Assembly (NCBI RefSeq): GCF_019355555.1
Contig: NZ_CP072141.1
Span: 287,501 to 351,500, forward strand
Source of the DNA: Rhizobium sp. L51/94
GTDB taxonomy: Bacteria; Pseudomonadota; Alphaproteobacteria; Rhizobiales; Rhizobiaceae
DNA: 64,000 nt
Direction of reading: 5' to 3'
Part shown: in pieces, positions 45,416 through 53,103 of the stretch
Layout of the letters: every line of letters begins with the position of its first letter
How positions within the stretch are numbered: position 1 is the first letter of the stretch
The notes under the pieces: model-generated
What the model was told of the DNA's origin: nothing
Database searches by the model: none
Seen by the model: only the letters and a program-made list of their open reading frames with translations
Made by a program: the position numbers and the translations under genes

Positions 45416-45521
45416 AAGGACAGGTCGCAGGCTTGCTGGACTTTGCCTCGGAGACGGGTGAATAGTCGCAGACACGGTCGCGCCGCAAACGCTCCGACCA
45501 CCCGATCACTGGAACAGTCCC

Positions 45522-46820
45522 ATGGTGTCCACTGCCCTAGCCTCGACGCTTGCACGCCGCAACATCCACTACGGATGGGTGGTGGTGGGTGCCACTTTCC
45601 TCACCATGCTGGTGACCGCCGGCGCCATGGGCGCACCGGGCGTACTCATCAAGCCGCTGCAGGACGAATTCGGCTGGAGCACATCGTCGATTTCCTCGGC
45701 GCTGGCCATCCGCCTTCTGCTATTCGGGCTGATGGGGCCCTTTGCCGCTGCCTTCATGAACCGCTTCGGCGTGCGCAACGTCATCATTTTCGCGCTCGTC
45801 ACCGTGGCCATCGGCTTCATCGGCTCGCTCTACATGACGCAACTCTGGCAGCTGCTGCTGTTCTGGGGGATCATCGTCGGCTTTGGCACGGGGCTGACGG
45901 CGATGGTGCTGGCCGCCACGGTCTCGGCCCGCTGGTTCAGCAAAAATCGCGGCCTCGTGGTCGGCATGCTGTCGGCGAGCTCTGCCACCGGCCAGCTGGT
46001 CTTCCTGCCGCTGATGGCGGAGCTGACCCAGCGCTACGGCTGGCGCACCACCGTTGTCTTCGTCTGCACCATGCTGGCCGTCGCGGCCCTGGTCGTCATG
46101 GCGCTGATGCGCGACCGCCCGGCCGACCTCGGCCTGCCGGTCTTCGGCGAGGAAACAGTGACGCCCGTACCGAAGATCGACAAGAGCCTTGCTGCCATGC
46201 TGATGTCGCCGCTGCTGGTCCTGAAGGAGGTCTCGCGGAGCTCAACCTTCTGGATCCTGTTCACCACCTTCTTCATCTGCGGGCTGAGCACCAACGGGCT
46301 GATCCAGACGCATTTCGTCACCCTCTGCGGCGATTACGGCATCCTGCCTGTCGCAGCCGCCAGCGTGCTGGCCGTCATGGGCATTTTCGATTTCTTCGGC
46401 ACGATCGGCTCGGGCTGGCTGTCCGACCGCTTCGACAATCGCTGGCTGCTGTTCTGGTACTACGGCCTGCGCGGCCTCGCCCTGCTGTTCCTGCCGTTCA
46501 GCCAGTTCGGTTTCTACGGCCTGTCGATCTTCGCCGTCTTCTACGGGCTGGACTGGATCGCCACTGTGCCGCCGACGGTCAAGATCGCCGCCGACCGCTT
46601 TGGCCCGGAAAAGGCCGGCATGGTGTTCGGCTGGGTTTTCACCGGCCACCAGCTGGGTGCTGCCACTGCCGCCTTCGGCGCCGGCCTGTCGCGCACCGAG
46701 CTCGACAGCTACCTGCCGGCATTCTTCGTCGCCGGCGCCTTCTGCCTGCTGGCCGCGATCCTGGCAATCACGCTAAGCAAACCCGGCATCACGCTTCGCC
46801 GCACAGCCACCGCCCACTGA
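45522..46820 (+). CDS. MFS transporter (OFA/monocarboxylate-like)
   Basis: 432-residue twelve-helix permease. The opening NIHYGWVVVGATFLTMLV and GVLIKPLQDEFGWS is typical of the oxalate/formate and monocarboxylate porter branch. GPFAAAFMNRFGVR replaces the canonical loop 2-3 motif. ATG 45522 follows GGAAC. It should be repressed by the divergent TetR protein via the tandem operators. Import of a small carboxylate is more likely than drug export, but this is inference. Confidence 0.88.
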   Translation: MVSTALASTLARRNIHYGWVVVGATFLTMLVTAGAMGAPGVLIKPLQDEFGWSTSSISSALAIRLLLFGLMGPFAAAFMNRFGVRNVIIFALVTVAIGFIGSLYMTQLWQLLLFWGIIVGFGTGLTAMVLAATVSARWFSKNRGLVVGMLSASSATGQLVFLPLMAELTQRYGWRTTVVFVCTMLAVAALVVMALMRDRPADLGLPVFGEETVTPVPKIDKSLAAMLMSPLLVLKEVSRSSTFWILFTTFFICGLSTNGLIQTHFVTLCGDYGILPVAAASVLAVMGIFDFFGTIGSGWLSDRFDNRWLLFWYYGLRGLALLFLPFSQFGFYGLSIFAVFYGLDWIATVPPTVKIAADRFGPEKAGMVFGWVFTGHQLGAATAAFGAGLSRTELDSYLPAFFVAGAFCLLAAILAITLSKPGITLRRTATAH

Positions 46821-46958
46821 CACACACGAACCAACGTTTGCCCGGGCCCGCAAGGCCTGCCTGCAAACGCCCACCGACGGAAATTGCCGACGAGCCCCCG
46901 CGCCGTCTTGCGCCTGCGCCCACTCGCATGTTAGACACCCGCCTCGTCGGTATCCGTT

Positions 46959-47043
46959 GCCCCATTGGCGGAATTGGTAGACGCGCTCGACTCAAAATCG
47001 AGTTTCGCAAGAAGTGCTGGTTCGACTCCGGCATGGGGCACCA
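46959..47043 (+). tRNA. tRNA-Leu (anticodon CAA)
   Basis: 85-nt class II tRNA with a 7-bp acceptor stem (GCCCCAT with ATGGGGC), the D-arm GGCGGAATTGGTAGACGC, anticodon arm CTCGA-CTCAAAA-TCGAG, a long variable arm, T loop TTCGACT and encoded CCA. The anticodon CAA decodes UUG. An integrase fragment lies 40 bp downstream, making this the likely attachment site of an island. Confidence 0.96.
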
Positions 47044-47082
47044 CCACTGTTTTTTGACGTTGAAAGATTGACTTTTTTGGCA

Positions 47083-47310
47083 CTAAACGTCCAGAAGACT
47101 TGCCCTGCACCAAAAAAGCTGGACACTTTTCTTCAGCCTGTGATCCTCAGCCTTCCTGATTTTATCTATTGAGACCCCCCATGGCACCGTCTGCAGGCCG
47201 TCTCTGATTGGCGGCGCCGTGTATCTGTTGACTTCCTTCGACGTCGTATGGCCCGTAATCGACATGATTTGGCGTTCCGATTGGATGGACAATGACGGAG
47301 CGGACAGGGC
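47083..47310 (-). pseudogene. tyrosine recombinase (integrase), C-terminal fragment
   Basis: The minus-strand frame encodes RQIMSITGHTTSKEVNRYT, the box II region of tyrosine recombinases (GH...EV.RYT, containing the nucleophile Tyr). Only the last quarter of an integrase remains; a stop at 47311-47313 and frame changes precede it. It lies next to the 3' end of tRNA-Leu, as expected for a tRNA-integrating element. No N-terminal part is found in the window. Confidence 0.75.
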
Positions 47311-47453
47311 TCAAAAAATACGCCCGTCCTACAGAGGTCGGTTTTGACGAAGCGTTTGCCCATCGGGGCTCTAGGTCTTTATCTAAATTGCCACCTCTAC
47401 CTAAAGAAGAACTTGCCTTTAAACACTATCGCGATATGAGTGGTAAATATTAA
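47292..47453 (+). CDS. 53-residue ORF, unknown function
   Basis: A short basic protein: MTERTGLKKYARPTE at the start, LPPLPKEELAFKHYRDM later, ending SGKY. ATG 47292 has GGATGG upstream. It ends 6 bp before the first Met of the next gene, as in a compact operon. There is no hydrophobic segment. Base composition is poorer in GC than the chromosome. I recognise no family; it may also be a remnant of a longer gene. Confidence 0.5.
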   Translation: MTERTGLKKYARPTEVGFDEAFAHRGSRSLSKLPPLPKEELAFKHYRDMSGKY

Positions 47454-47459
47454 CGGTTG

Positions 47460-47807
47460 ATGCATATGTTCCAAGTTTTCAATAATGCTTCTAAGGCGCA
47501 AACAACTGGAAGTGCATTGGCGCCCATATTGTGGGCCATAGCAACCTTTGGAGCTTTGGCAACCGCCTTATATGTCGCCATGGCTGGATTAGCGGCCCAT
47601 GTCGCGTTGGCTGCAACGATCGCAGTGCTGGGCTATTTCATTTATGTTTACAACTTCCTGCTCCACAACGACCGCGACCGAATTCATTCGGAGGCTCACA
47701 TACAGAATATGCGAACGATCGATGGCAAGTTGATGGGAGACGACCAAAGATCTATAACGACTGTCGGGAACATGCCGCTGGGTAATCCTAATCTACTGGA
47801 GCATTAA
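47460..47807 (+). CDS. small two-helix membrane protein of the tRNA-Leu island
   Basis: About 115 residues. Two adjacent hydrophobic helices occupy residues 18-45 (APILWAIATFGALATALYVA) and 47-67 (AHVALAATIAVLGYFIYVY). A polar tail rich in His, Asp and Arg follows (NDRDRIHSEAHIQNMR). Start choice is uncertain: ATG 47460 and ATG 47466 are close, and neither has a good ribosome site. It is coupled to the next gene with one base between them. No family is recognised. Confidence 0.6.
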   Translation: MHMFQVFNNASKAQTTGSALAPILWAIATFGALATALYVAMAGLAAHVALAATIAVLGYFIYVYNFLLHNDRDRIHSEAHIQNMRTIDGKLMGDDQRSITTVGNMPLGNPNLLEH

Positions 47808-47808
47808 T

Positions 47809-48171
47809 ATGACCATTGATGAAGACAATGGTATCAATTGTCATATGATTTACGGCCTGTACGAAAACGTAAACGTGGCTGGGTTTCAGAGATATTTACT
47901 AGATAGCGTCGATATATTGTCTTATTGGAATCATGTTCCGCTTATTTACTTTGTAAAAACTAAACTGGACACGAATGAGCTTACAGTAAAATTACAGGAT
48001 TTCTTTAATAAGAACCTGTTTGTTGTAGCCGAAATCGACCCTATGAGCATCAGCGGCTGGCTGCCTATGCATTCGTGGGATTGGTTCAGGACGCCTGCAC
48101 CACTCTACAAGCTACCATCCAACAAGCTGACGTATGGACAACTGCTATCTGGCATCGAAAATAACTCTTGA
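47809..48171 (+). CDS. small protein with SinR/Cas2-like ferredoxin-fold pattern
   Basis: 120-residue protein in AT-rich DNA. ATG 47809 follows GGAG with good spacing. The segment SYWNHVPLIYFVKTKLDTNE, a helix, then FVVAEIDPMSISGWLPMHSW and DWF follows the strand-helix-strand order and the conserved spots (W near the first turn, VKT, the VxEI strand, GWLP...WDW) that I associate with SinR-like/Cas2-like small proteins. The usual N-terminal Y-D-L strand is less clear. The fold assignment is inference from memory. It is the last gene of the three-gene cassette. Confidence 0.5.
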   Translation: MTIDEDNGINCHMIYGLYENVNVAGFQRYLLDSVDILSYWNHVPLIYFVKTKLDTNELTVKLQDFFNKNLFVVAEIDPMSISGWLPMHSWDWFRTPAPLYKLPSNKLTYGQLLSGIENNS

Positions 48172-48576
48172 TGCAACGTGTTTTGAAGCATTCTCTGGAG
48201 CGTCTGAGCATTTCAAGTATGACGGCTATTCGTGAGCCGGGCTACAGTTCTTCTCGCGAGGCTTCGTCATGAATGTAGCTTGTGAAAGGCGAAAATTGCA
48301 ACTCTTCAAGCCGATACCTGGGCTGCAAGCTCACCTTCAGATTGAATTTGATTTGCCATCGCTTAGCTGAATTTTGATCGAAACCACTAAAAGCGACCTG
48401 CATGGGGCGCGACCACGCCGTATAGCGCTGAAAACTTGTTGAATTTCCAGCAATGCTCGCCACATCACCTGACAAACGTCATTTCCATATTGATAGAACT
48501 GCATGACCGAGAGATGTTTGTTGTCGACGGTGGGCTGATCTTGCTGTAACGCCGCCGCATGCTCCGAACAGTCATT
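48172..48576. other. AT-rich island remainder without a convincing gene
   Basis: 405 bp of lower-GC sequence after the cassette. Minus-strand frames at 48242-48475 and 48337-48861 lack motifs and ribosome sites. No att-like duplication of the tRNA-Leu 3' end was found by eye here. Confidence 0.4.
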
Positions 48577-48762
48577 ATGTATTATTTGATCTCTTGTCTC
48601 AGTGCTGCAGCATTTGGAGGGCTGGCTTATTATCTGTACCTTAAGGGTGCCGATAATTATCGCACCTCGATCGACGAACCCGTCAATACGAAGCCTGTCG
48701 CAAAAAAAGGCGACCGCCTGAAGCCATCGGATGTAGTGCCGCCGGGCCGGCCGGGTTTGTAG
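48577..48762 (+). CDS. small single-helix membrane protein
   Basis: 61 residues from ATG 48577 (an ATG at 48559 is an alternative). A hydrophobic N-terminal helix, MYYLISCLSAAAFGGLAYYL, is followed by a polar, basic tail (KPVAKKGDRLKPSDVVPPG). It could be membrane-anchored or have an uncleaved signal. The ribosome site is weak. No family is recognised. It marks the right edge of the AT-rich segment. Confidence 0.4.
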   Translation: MYYLISCLSAAAFGGLAYYLYLKGADNYRTSIDEPVNTKPVAKKGDRLKPSDVVPPGRPGL

Positions 48763-48911
48763 GCAGCACTGGAAAGAATTCGGTTGGCACGTATCGAACC
48801 CCAACCTCTCCCCCCACCCTACAATTTTTGCCTTACGACAACTTGCAGCGTCGGCTTTCATAAAGCTTCAATCTTTCCGTCTGCTAATGAAGGAACGACC
48901 ACGGCTTCAGG

Positions 48912-49175
48912 ATGTTCGTCTTGCAAAATCGAGAGCACGTTCGATCACGGTCTTTCCTCGGGGCGAAAATTGTTCTGGAGGGCGGCTATTCCGTCTTCGA
49001 TTGCATCGTCAGGGACATTTCGCCGGCGGGTGCGCGGTTGAAGGTGCAGAACGCCATCTCCATACCGGATACCTTCACACTGCTGCTGTCCGATGGACGC
49101 AGCTTCGATGCTACCGTCAAATGGCGTCGCATCGATTCCGTCGGCGTCAGCTTCCCGGTGCCCGACATCGCATAA
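48912..49175 (+). CDS. PilZ domain protein
   Basis: 87-residue single-domain PilZ protein. It has an arginine-rich lead (QNREHVRSRSFLGAKIVLEG), then DCIVRDISPAGARLKV, matching the D-x-S-x-x-G turn of the c-di-GMP pocket, and VKWRRIDSVGVSF at the end. The RxxxR element is only partly canonical (REHVRSR), so c-di-GMP binding is likely but not certain. It is a possible effector for the diguanylate cyclase at 20.3 kb. Confidence 0.8.
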   Translation: MFVLQNREHVRSRSFLGAKIVLEGGYSVFDCIVRDISPAGARLKVQNAISIPDTFTLLLSDGRSFDATVKWRRIDSVGVSFPVPDIA

Positions 49176-49197
49176 ACAGACAAATCCAACCCCCACC

Positions 49198-49473
49198 TCA
49201 GCCCAGCGGCCAGTAGACGTCCGAGCGAAAATCGTCGGGAATGCGCTCGAGCCGGGCCAGCGTTTCTGCGGCATAGGCGATCTGCATCTGGAGATAGCGC
49301 AGCGCCTTTGGCATTGCGGCGCCCGTGGCGAATTCGCGGATGCGCCACGTGTCATAGCCGGCCATTCCGATGCGCCGCATGGCTTCGGCATGAACATCGG
49401 CGGCAGTCGGCCGCACGGTCGGTGCCGTCAGCCGCGCTGCATTCCTGCCACCCTCGATCACCAGAAGCTTCAT
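49198..49473 (-). CDS. hypothetical protein, alpha-helical
   Basis: 91 residues from ATG 49473 (TGGAG upstream), MKLLVIEGGRNAARL at the start. The middle is helical and Arg-rich (DVHAEAMRRIGMAGYDTWRI), ending DDFRSDVYWPLG. The style matches small rhizobial proteins of unknown function often found near phage or plasmid regions. It converges with the PilZ gene. No function is assigned. Confidence 0.55.
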   Translation of the reverse strand: MKLLVIEGGRNAARLTAPTVRPTAADVHAEAMRRIGMAGYDTWRIREFATGAAMPKALRYLQMQIAYAAETLARLERIPDDFRSDVYWPLG

Positions 49474-49717
49474 GGCTTGCTCCACAGATTCGCGTTAAAA
49501 CGAGTGTGCGCCGTAACAGTCGATTTGCAATGCAGCAGACACGAAGCTGCCGCCCGCTGCAGCGCGATTGGGTCCGGCGTGACAAGTTTGCGACAGCGCC
49601 GGTGCTCAGCGCCATCACGAAATTTTGCACAGGGCAGGTAGAAGCCGGCGCCGGCGCCATTTACAGCCCCGGTCGAGCCCCCTAAAGCTCTTGCACTGCA
49701 ACCGGGAAAGGGAACGC

Positions 49718-50308
49718 ATGCTGCGCAGACTGTACGACTGGACCATGTCGCTCGCCGGCCGGCCCTCGGCCGAAATCTGGCTCGCAGTCATCGCCTTCGT
49801 CGAAAGCTCGGTGTTTCTGGTGCCGGCCGACGTGATGCTGCTGCCGATGACGCTCGCCAAACCCCACCGCGCCTATCGCTACGCGCTGATTGCCACCGTC
49901 GCCTCGGTGCTCGGCGGCATCGCCGGCTGGGCCATCGGCTATTACGCCTTCGAGACCGTCGCCAAGCCGATCCTCGAATTCTACGGCAAGCTCGAAGCCT
50001 TCGACAAGCTGCGCAACGGCATCACCTACGAGACCGTCGTCCTCCTGCTGGTGACCTCGGGCCTCGCCCATCTGCCGCCGATCAAGGTGGTGACCATCCT
50101 GTCGGGCGTTGCCAACATCAATCTCGGCCTGTTCATCATCTCCGCCATCGTTGCCCGTGGCGCCCGGTTCTTCTTTCTCGCCTGGCTGCTGCAGCGCTAC
50201 GGCGAACCGATCCGCCATTTCATCGAAAAACGCCTGGGCCTGATTGCCGGCGCCGTCGCGGCGGTGCTGATCCTGCTCTATATCGCCCTGCATTTCCTGA
50301 CGCACTGA
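49718..50308 (+). CDS. VTT domain (YqaA/DedA-like) membrane protein
   Basis: 196-residue inner-membrane protein of the SNARE-associated/VTT family. Typical features are AVIAFVESSVFLVPADVMLLP near residue 25 (re-entrant helix with the acidic residue), GGIAGWAIGYYAFE and SGLAHLPPIKVVTILSGVA. The family is linked to lipid scrambling and membrane homeostasis. ATG 49718 follows GGGAAAGGG. It is 19 nt upstream of dsbB and is probably cotranscribed. Confidence 0.88.
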   Translation: MLRRLYDWTMSLAGRPSAEIWLAVIAFVESSVFLVPADVMLLPMTLAKPHRAYRYALIATVASVLGGIAGWAIGYYAFETVAKPILEFYGKLEAFDKLRNGITYETVVLLLVTSGLAHLPPIKVVTILSGVANINLGLFIISAIVARGARFFFLAWLLQRYGEPIRHFIEKRLGLIAGAVAAVLILLYIALHFLTH

Positions 50309-50327
50309 ACGACCCCGGAGCCATACA

Positions 50328-50843
50328 ATGACCGAGACGATCAACCCCGCCCGCCCCGCCTTCGGTTACGCCGCGCTTCTGGCACTCGGCATGTCGGCCA
50401 CCGTCGGCTCGGCGCTCGGCTTCCAGTATATCGGCGGCTACACCCCTTGCGAACTCTGCCTGATGCAGCGCCTGCCCTACTACTACGGCATCCCTGTCGC
50501 CATTCTCGCAGCGCTGAGCGCACTGTTCGGCATGCCCGCCTGGCTCACCCGCGCGCTGCTTGCCGTGGCCGGCATCATGATGCTGGTGGGCGGCGGCATG
50601 GGCGTCTATCACGCCGGTGTCGAATGGAATTTCTGGGAAGGGCCGTCTTCCTGCACAGGGCCGGCCTTCTCGTCAACGACGCCTGCCAGCGGTGGCGTGC
50701 TCGGCAGCCTCAACAAGGTGCATGGTCCGTCGTGCTCGGTGGCTGCGCTGCGCGTGCTTGGTCTTTCCATGGCCGGCTGGAATGTCATTGCCAGCCTCAT
50801 CCTCGCTGCCATCGCCGTTGCCGGCTTCCGCAAGGCGGCGTGA
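50328..50843 (+). CDS. dsbB: disulfide bond formation protein B
   Basis: 171-residue four-helix quinone reductase that reoxidises DsbA. The first periplasmic Cys pair is in YTPCELCLMQRLPYYYG (residues about 41-44). The second loop holds the pair in GPSSCTGP and HGPSCSVAALRVLG. The ATG at 50328 lies downstream of GGAG. It follows the VTT gene and converges with the HNH gene 14 nt away. Confidence 0.9.
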   Translation: MTETINPARPAFGYAALLALGMSATVGSALGFQYIGGYTPCELCLMQRLPYYYGIPVAILAALSALFGMPAWLTRALLAVAGIMMLVGGGMGVYHAGVEWNFWEGPSSCTGPAFSSTTPASGGVLGSLNKVHGPSCSVAALRVLGLSMAGWNVIASLILAAIAVAGFRKAA

Positions 50844-50857
50844 GCAAACCGCAGCCA

Positions 50858-51415
50858 TCAGGGCTGCAGTTCGGTATCCCAGTAGAGATAGTCGAGCCAG
50901 CTTTCGTGCAGATAGTTCGGCGGAAACAACCGACCGTTATTGTGCAGGTCTTGCACGGTCGGCTGGTACGGCTTCTGCGCCGGGAACATCTGTGCCTGCT
51001 TCGGCAGCTTGCTTCCCTTGCGCAGATTGCAGGGCGAGCAGGCGGCAACGACATTCTGCCACGTGGTCTCGCCGCCATGGGCGCGCGGGATGACGTGATC
51101 GAAGGTCAGGTCGTCATGGGCGCCGCAATACTGGCATTCGAAGCGATCGCGCAGGAAAACGTTGAAGCGCGTAAAGGCCGGATTGCGGGATGGCTGGACA
51201 TAGCTCTTCAGGCAAACGACGCTGGGCAGGCGCATGGAGAAGCTCGGCGAAGAGACCGAGTGGTCGTATTCCGCAATGATATTCACGCGGTCTAGGAAGA
51301 CGGCCTTGATCGCGTCCTGCCAGGACCACAACGACAAGGGATAATAACTCAGTGGCCGGTAGTCAGCGTTCAGGACGAGCGCCGGCAAGGCCTGGGGCGA
51401 AACTGCAATCGTCAA
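50858..51415 (-). CDS. HNH endonuclease family protein
   Basis: 185-residue HNH nuclease-fold protein widespread in alphaproteobacterial chromosomes. The zinc/catalytic motif is ECQYCGAHDDLTFDHVIPRA, then HGGETTWQNVVAACSPCNL and RKG, with both Cys pairs and the DH. The start is an unusual TTG at 51415, supported by GGGAGGAT and by the family start TIAVSPQALPALVLNADYRP. There are no mobile-element neighbours, so a housekeeping DNA role is likely, though undefined. Confidence 0.9.
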   Translation of the reverse strand: MTIAVSPQALPALVLNADYRPLSYYPLSLWSWQDAIKAVFLDRVNIIAEYDHSVSSPSFSMRLPSVVCLKSYVQPSRNPAFTRFNVFLRDRFECQYCGAHDDLTFDHVIPRAHGGETTWQNVVAACSPCNLRKGSKLPKQAQMFPAQKPYQPTVQDLHNNGRLFPPNYLHESWLDYLYWDTELQP

Positions 51416-51526
51416 GGAAATCCTCCCGGTCGATTCATCTGCAGCACCATATTAGGCCTGTTGTTACAGGAATGTGAAGTCCAATAAATTCAGTGCAGAG
51501 CAGCATTTTTGGCATCCGTCAGCCGA

Positions 51527-52171
51527 TCATCCGACGGGCAGAGCGACACGCGCCGTGCGAACCGCGTAAAATGCCCAAAAAAGCCGTGCCGCCACCGACC
51601 GCCACGGTGCCCACGCCGTCGCCAGCACAACCACCTGCCTGGCCGACGGGCGCGCTTCCATCCCGAAAGCCATGCCGACTGCTGCCTGCAGCGCGACGTC
51701 GCCCGCTGGAAACAGGTCGGCATGTCCGCAGCAGAACATCAGGTAGACCTCCGCCGTCCAAGGGCCGATACCCTTCACCGCTATCAACCTGGAAAGCCCC
51801 TCTTCCGGGCTTTTCGAACCGAGATCCATGAGGTCGAGTCGGCCCTCCGCCACCGCTGTTGCCACTCGCGACAACGTCTCGGCCTTGCCGCGCGACAGGC
51901 CGAACGCGCGCCAGGCATCGGGCGCCAGTGACACATAGGCCTCGGCGGGCGGTGGCCCTGCGGCCGCACACATCCTGGCCCAGATCGCTTCGGCGCTCGC
52001 CCGCGACACCGCCTGCGAGACGATGACATACGCCAGTCCGGCAAAACCGGGTTCACTCAGCCGCAACGGCAGAGTGCCGCACAGTGCGGCGATCGGGCGC
52101 AGGCGCGGGTCGCTCTCGAGCAGCGCTTCGAGCCCCTCCGCGATGTCGTCGGCGTCGCGGATAATACGCAT
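51527..52171 (-). CDS. DNA-3-methyladenine glycosylase II (AlkA-like)
   Basis: 214-residue HhH-GPD glycosylase removing alkylated bases. The helix-hairpin-helix reads LSRLIAVKGIGPWTAEVYLM near residues 115-134. The catalytic Asp is in LFPAGDVALQAAVG. There is no FeS cluster Cys set. It is shorter than E. coli AlkA because the N-terminal TBP-like domain is missing, as in the Mag/AlkA short type. ATG 52171 follows AGGAGG. It is divergent from the gluQ gene with 50 bp between start codons. Confidence 0.88.
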   Translation of the reverse strand: MRIIRDADDIAEGLEALLESDPRLRPIAALCGTLPLRLSEPGFAGLAYVIVSQAVSRASAEAIWARMCAAAGPPPAEAYVSLAPDAWRAFGLSRGKAETLSRVATAVAEGRLDLMDLGSKSPEEGLSRLIAVKGIGPWTAEVYLMFCCGHADLFPAGDVALQAAVGMAFGMEARPSARQVVVLATAWAPWRSVAARLFWAFYAVRTARVALPVG

Positions 52172-52221
52172 TGCGCACTCCTCCTGTTGGCCGAAGCCCT
52201 CAAATCGTGGCAGAAGAAAGC

Positions 52222-53103
52222 ATGATCGACCCGCCCCGTCAAAAGCCGACCTTCCGCTTTGCACCGAGCCCGAACGGGCCGCTGCATCTCGGCCACGCGC
52301 TGTCGGCGATCCTCAACCACGACATGGCGAGGGATGCCGGCGGCCGTTTCCTGCTGCGGATCGAGGATATCGACCTCGCCCGATGCACGCCGGAGCTGGA
52401 AGCCGCAGTCCTCTCGGATCTCGACTGGCTGGGGCTCGAATGGGAACGTCCGGTACGCCGGCAATCGGAACATTTCGACAGCTATCAGGGCGCCCTGTCC
52501 ACGCTCATCGGGCGCGGCCTTGTCTATCCCGCCTTCATGACGCGCGGCGAGGTCCGCCAGAGGGTCCGCGAGGCCGAGCAAGCCAGCCGGCCCTGGCCCC
52601 GCGATCCCGATGGCGCGCCGCATTATCCGGCAGACGACCGCGACCGGAGCGACACCGAACGTCGACGCCGGATCGACGCAGGCGAGAAACATGCCTGGCG
52701 GCTGGACATGGCGAAGGCGCTTGCCGCCGTCCCGCAGACGCTGTCATGGATGGAGAGCGGCGACGGCCGGCGCGGCGAGATTGCGGCCGACCCCGGCGCC
52801 TGGGGAGATGTCGTCCTGTCGCGGTCGGATGCGCCGTCCAGCTATCACCTCTCCGTGGTTGTCGACGATGCCGCGCAGGGAATAACCCATGTGGTGCGCG
52901 GTCTCGACCTGTTCGCCGCGACCTCCATCCACCGCCTGCTGCAGGCCCTGCTCGACCTGCCGCAGCCGCTCTACCATCATCATCGGCTGATCACCGATCC
53001 CGATGGGCGAAAGCTGTCGAAAAGCTTCGGCGCCGTCGGGCTGGAAGCCCTCAGGGAGGAAGGCCTGTCACCGGCGGATATTCGCCGACGGATCGGGCTT
53101 TGA
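52222..53103 (+). CDS. gluQ: glutamyl-queuosine tRNA(Asp) synthetase
   Basis: 293-residue truncated GluRS paralogue lacking the anticodon-binding domain. It attaches Glu to queuosine-34 of tRNA-Asp. The HIGH-type motif is RFAPSPNGPLHLGHALSA near residue 12, and the KMSKS equivalent is GRKLSKSFGA near the C-terminus. The zinc-binding cysteines of the E. coli enzyme are absent (VYPAFMTRGEVRQR in their place). ATG 52222 gives the usual length. Its 3' end overlaps the convergent BrkB-type gene by 36 bp. Confidence 0.92.
   Translation: MIDPPRQKPTFRFAPSPNGPLHLGHALSAILNHDMARDAGGRFLLRIEDIDLARCTPELEAAVLSDLDWLGLEWERPVRRQSEHFDSYQGALSTLIGRGLVYPAFMTRGEVRQRVREAEQASRPWPRDPDGAPHYPADDRDRSDTERRRRIDAGEKHAWRLDMAKALAAVPQTLSWMESGDGRRGEIAADPGAWGDVVLSRSDAPSSYHLSVVVDDAAQGITHVVRGLDLFAATSIHRLLQALLDLPQPLYHHHRLITDPDGRKLSKSFGAVGLEALREEGLSPADIRRRIGL

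Noticed and set aside
48242..48475. 77-codon minus-strand frame in the island
   Set aside because: Begins with TTG without a ribosome site, has no recognisable domain, and overlaps another frame; balanced composition alone is not enough.
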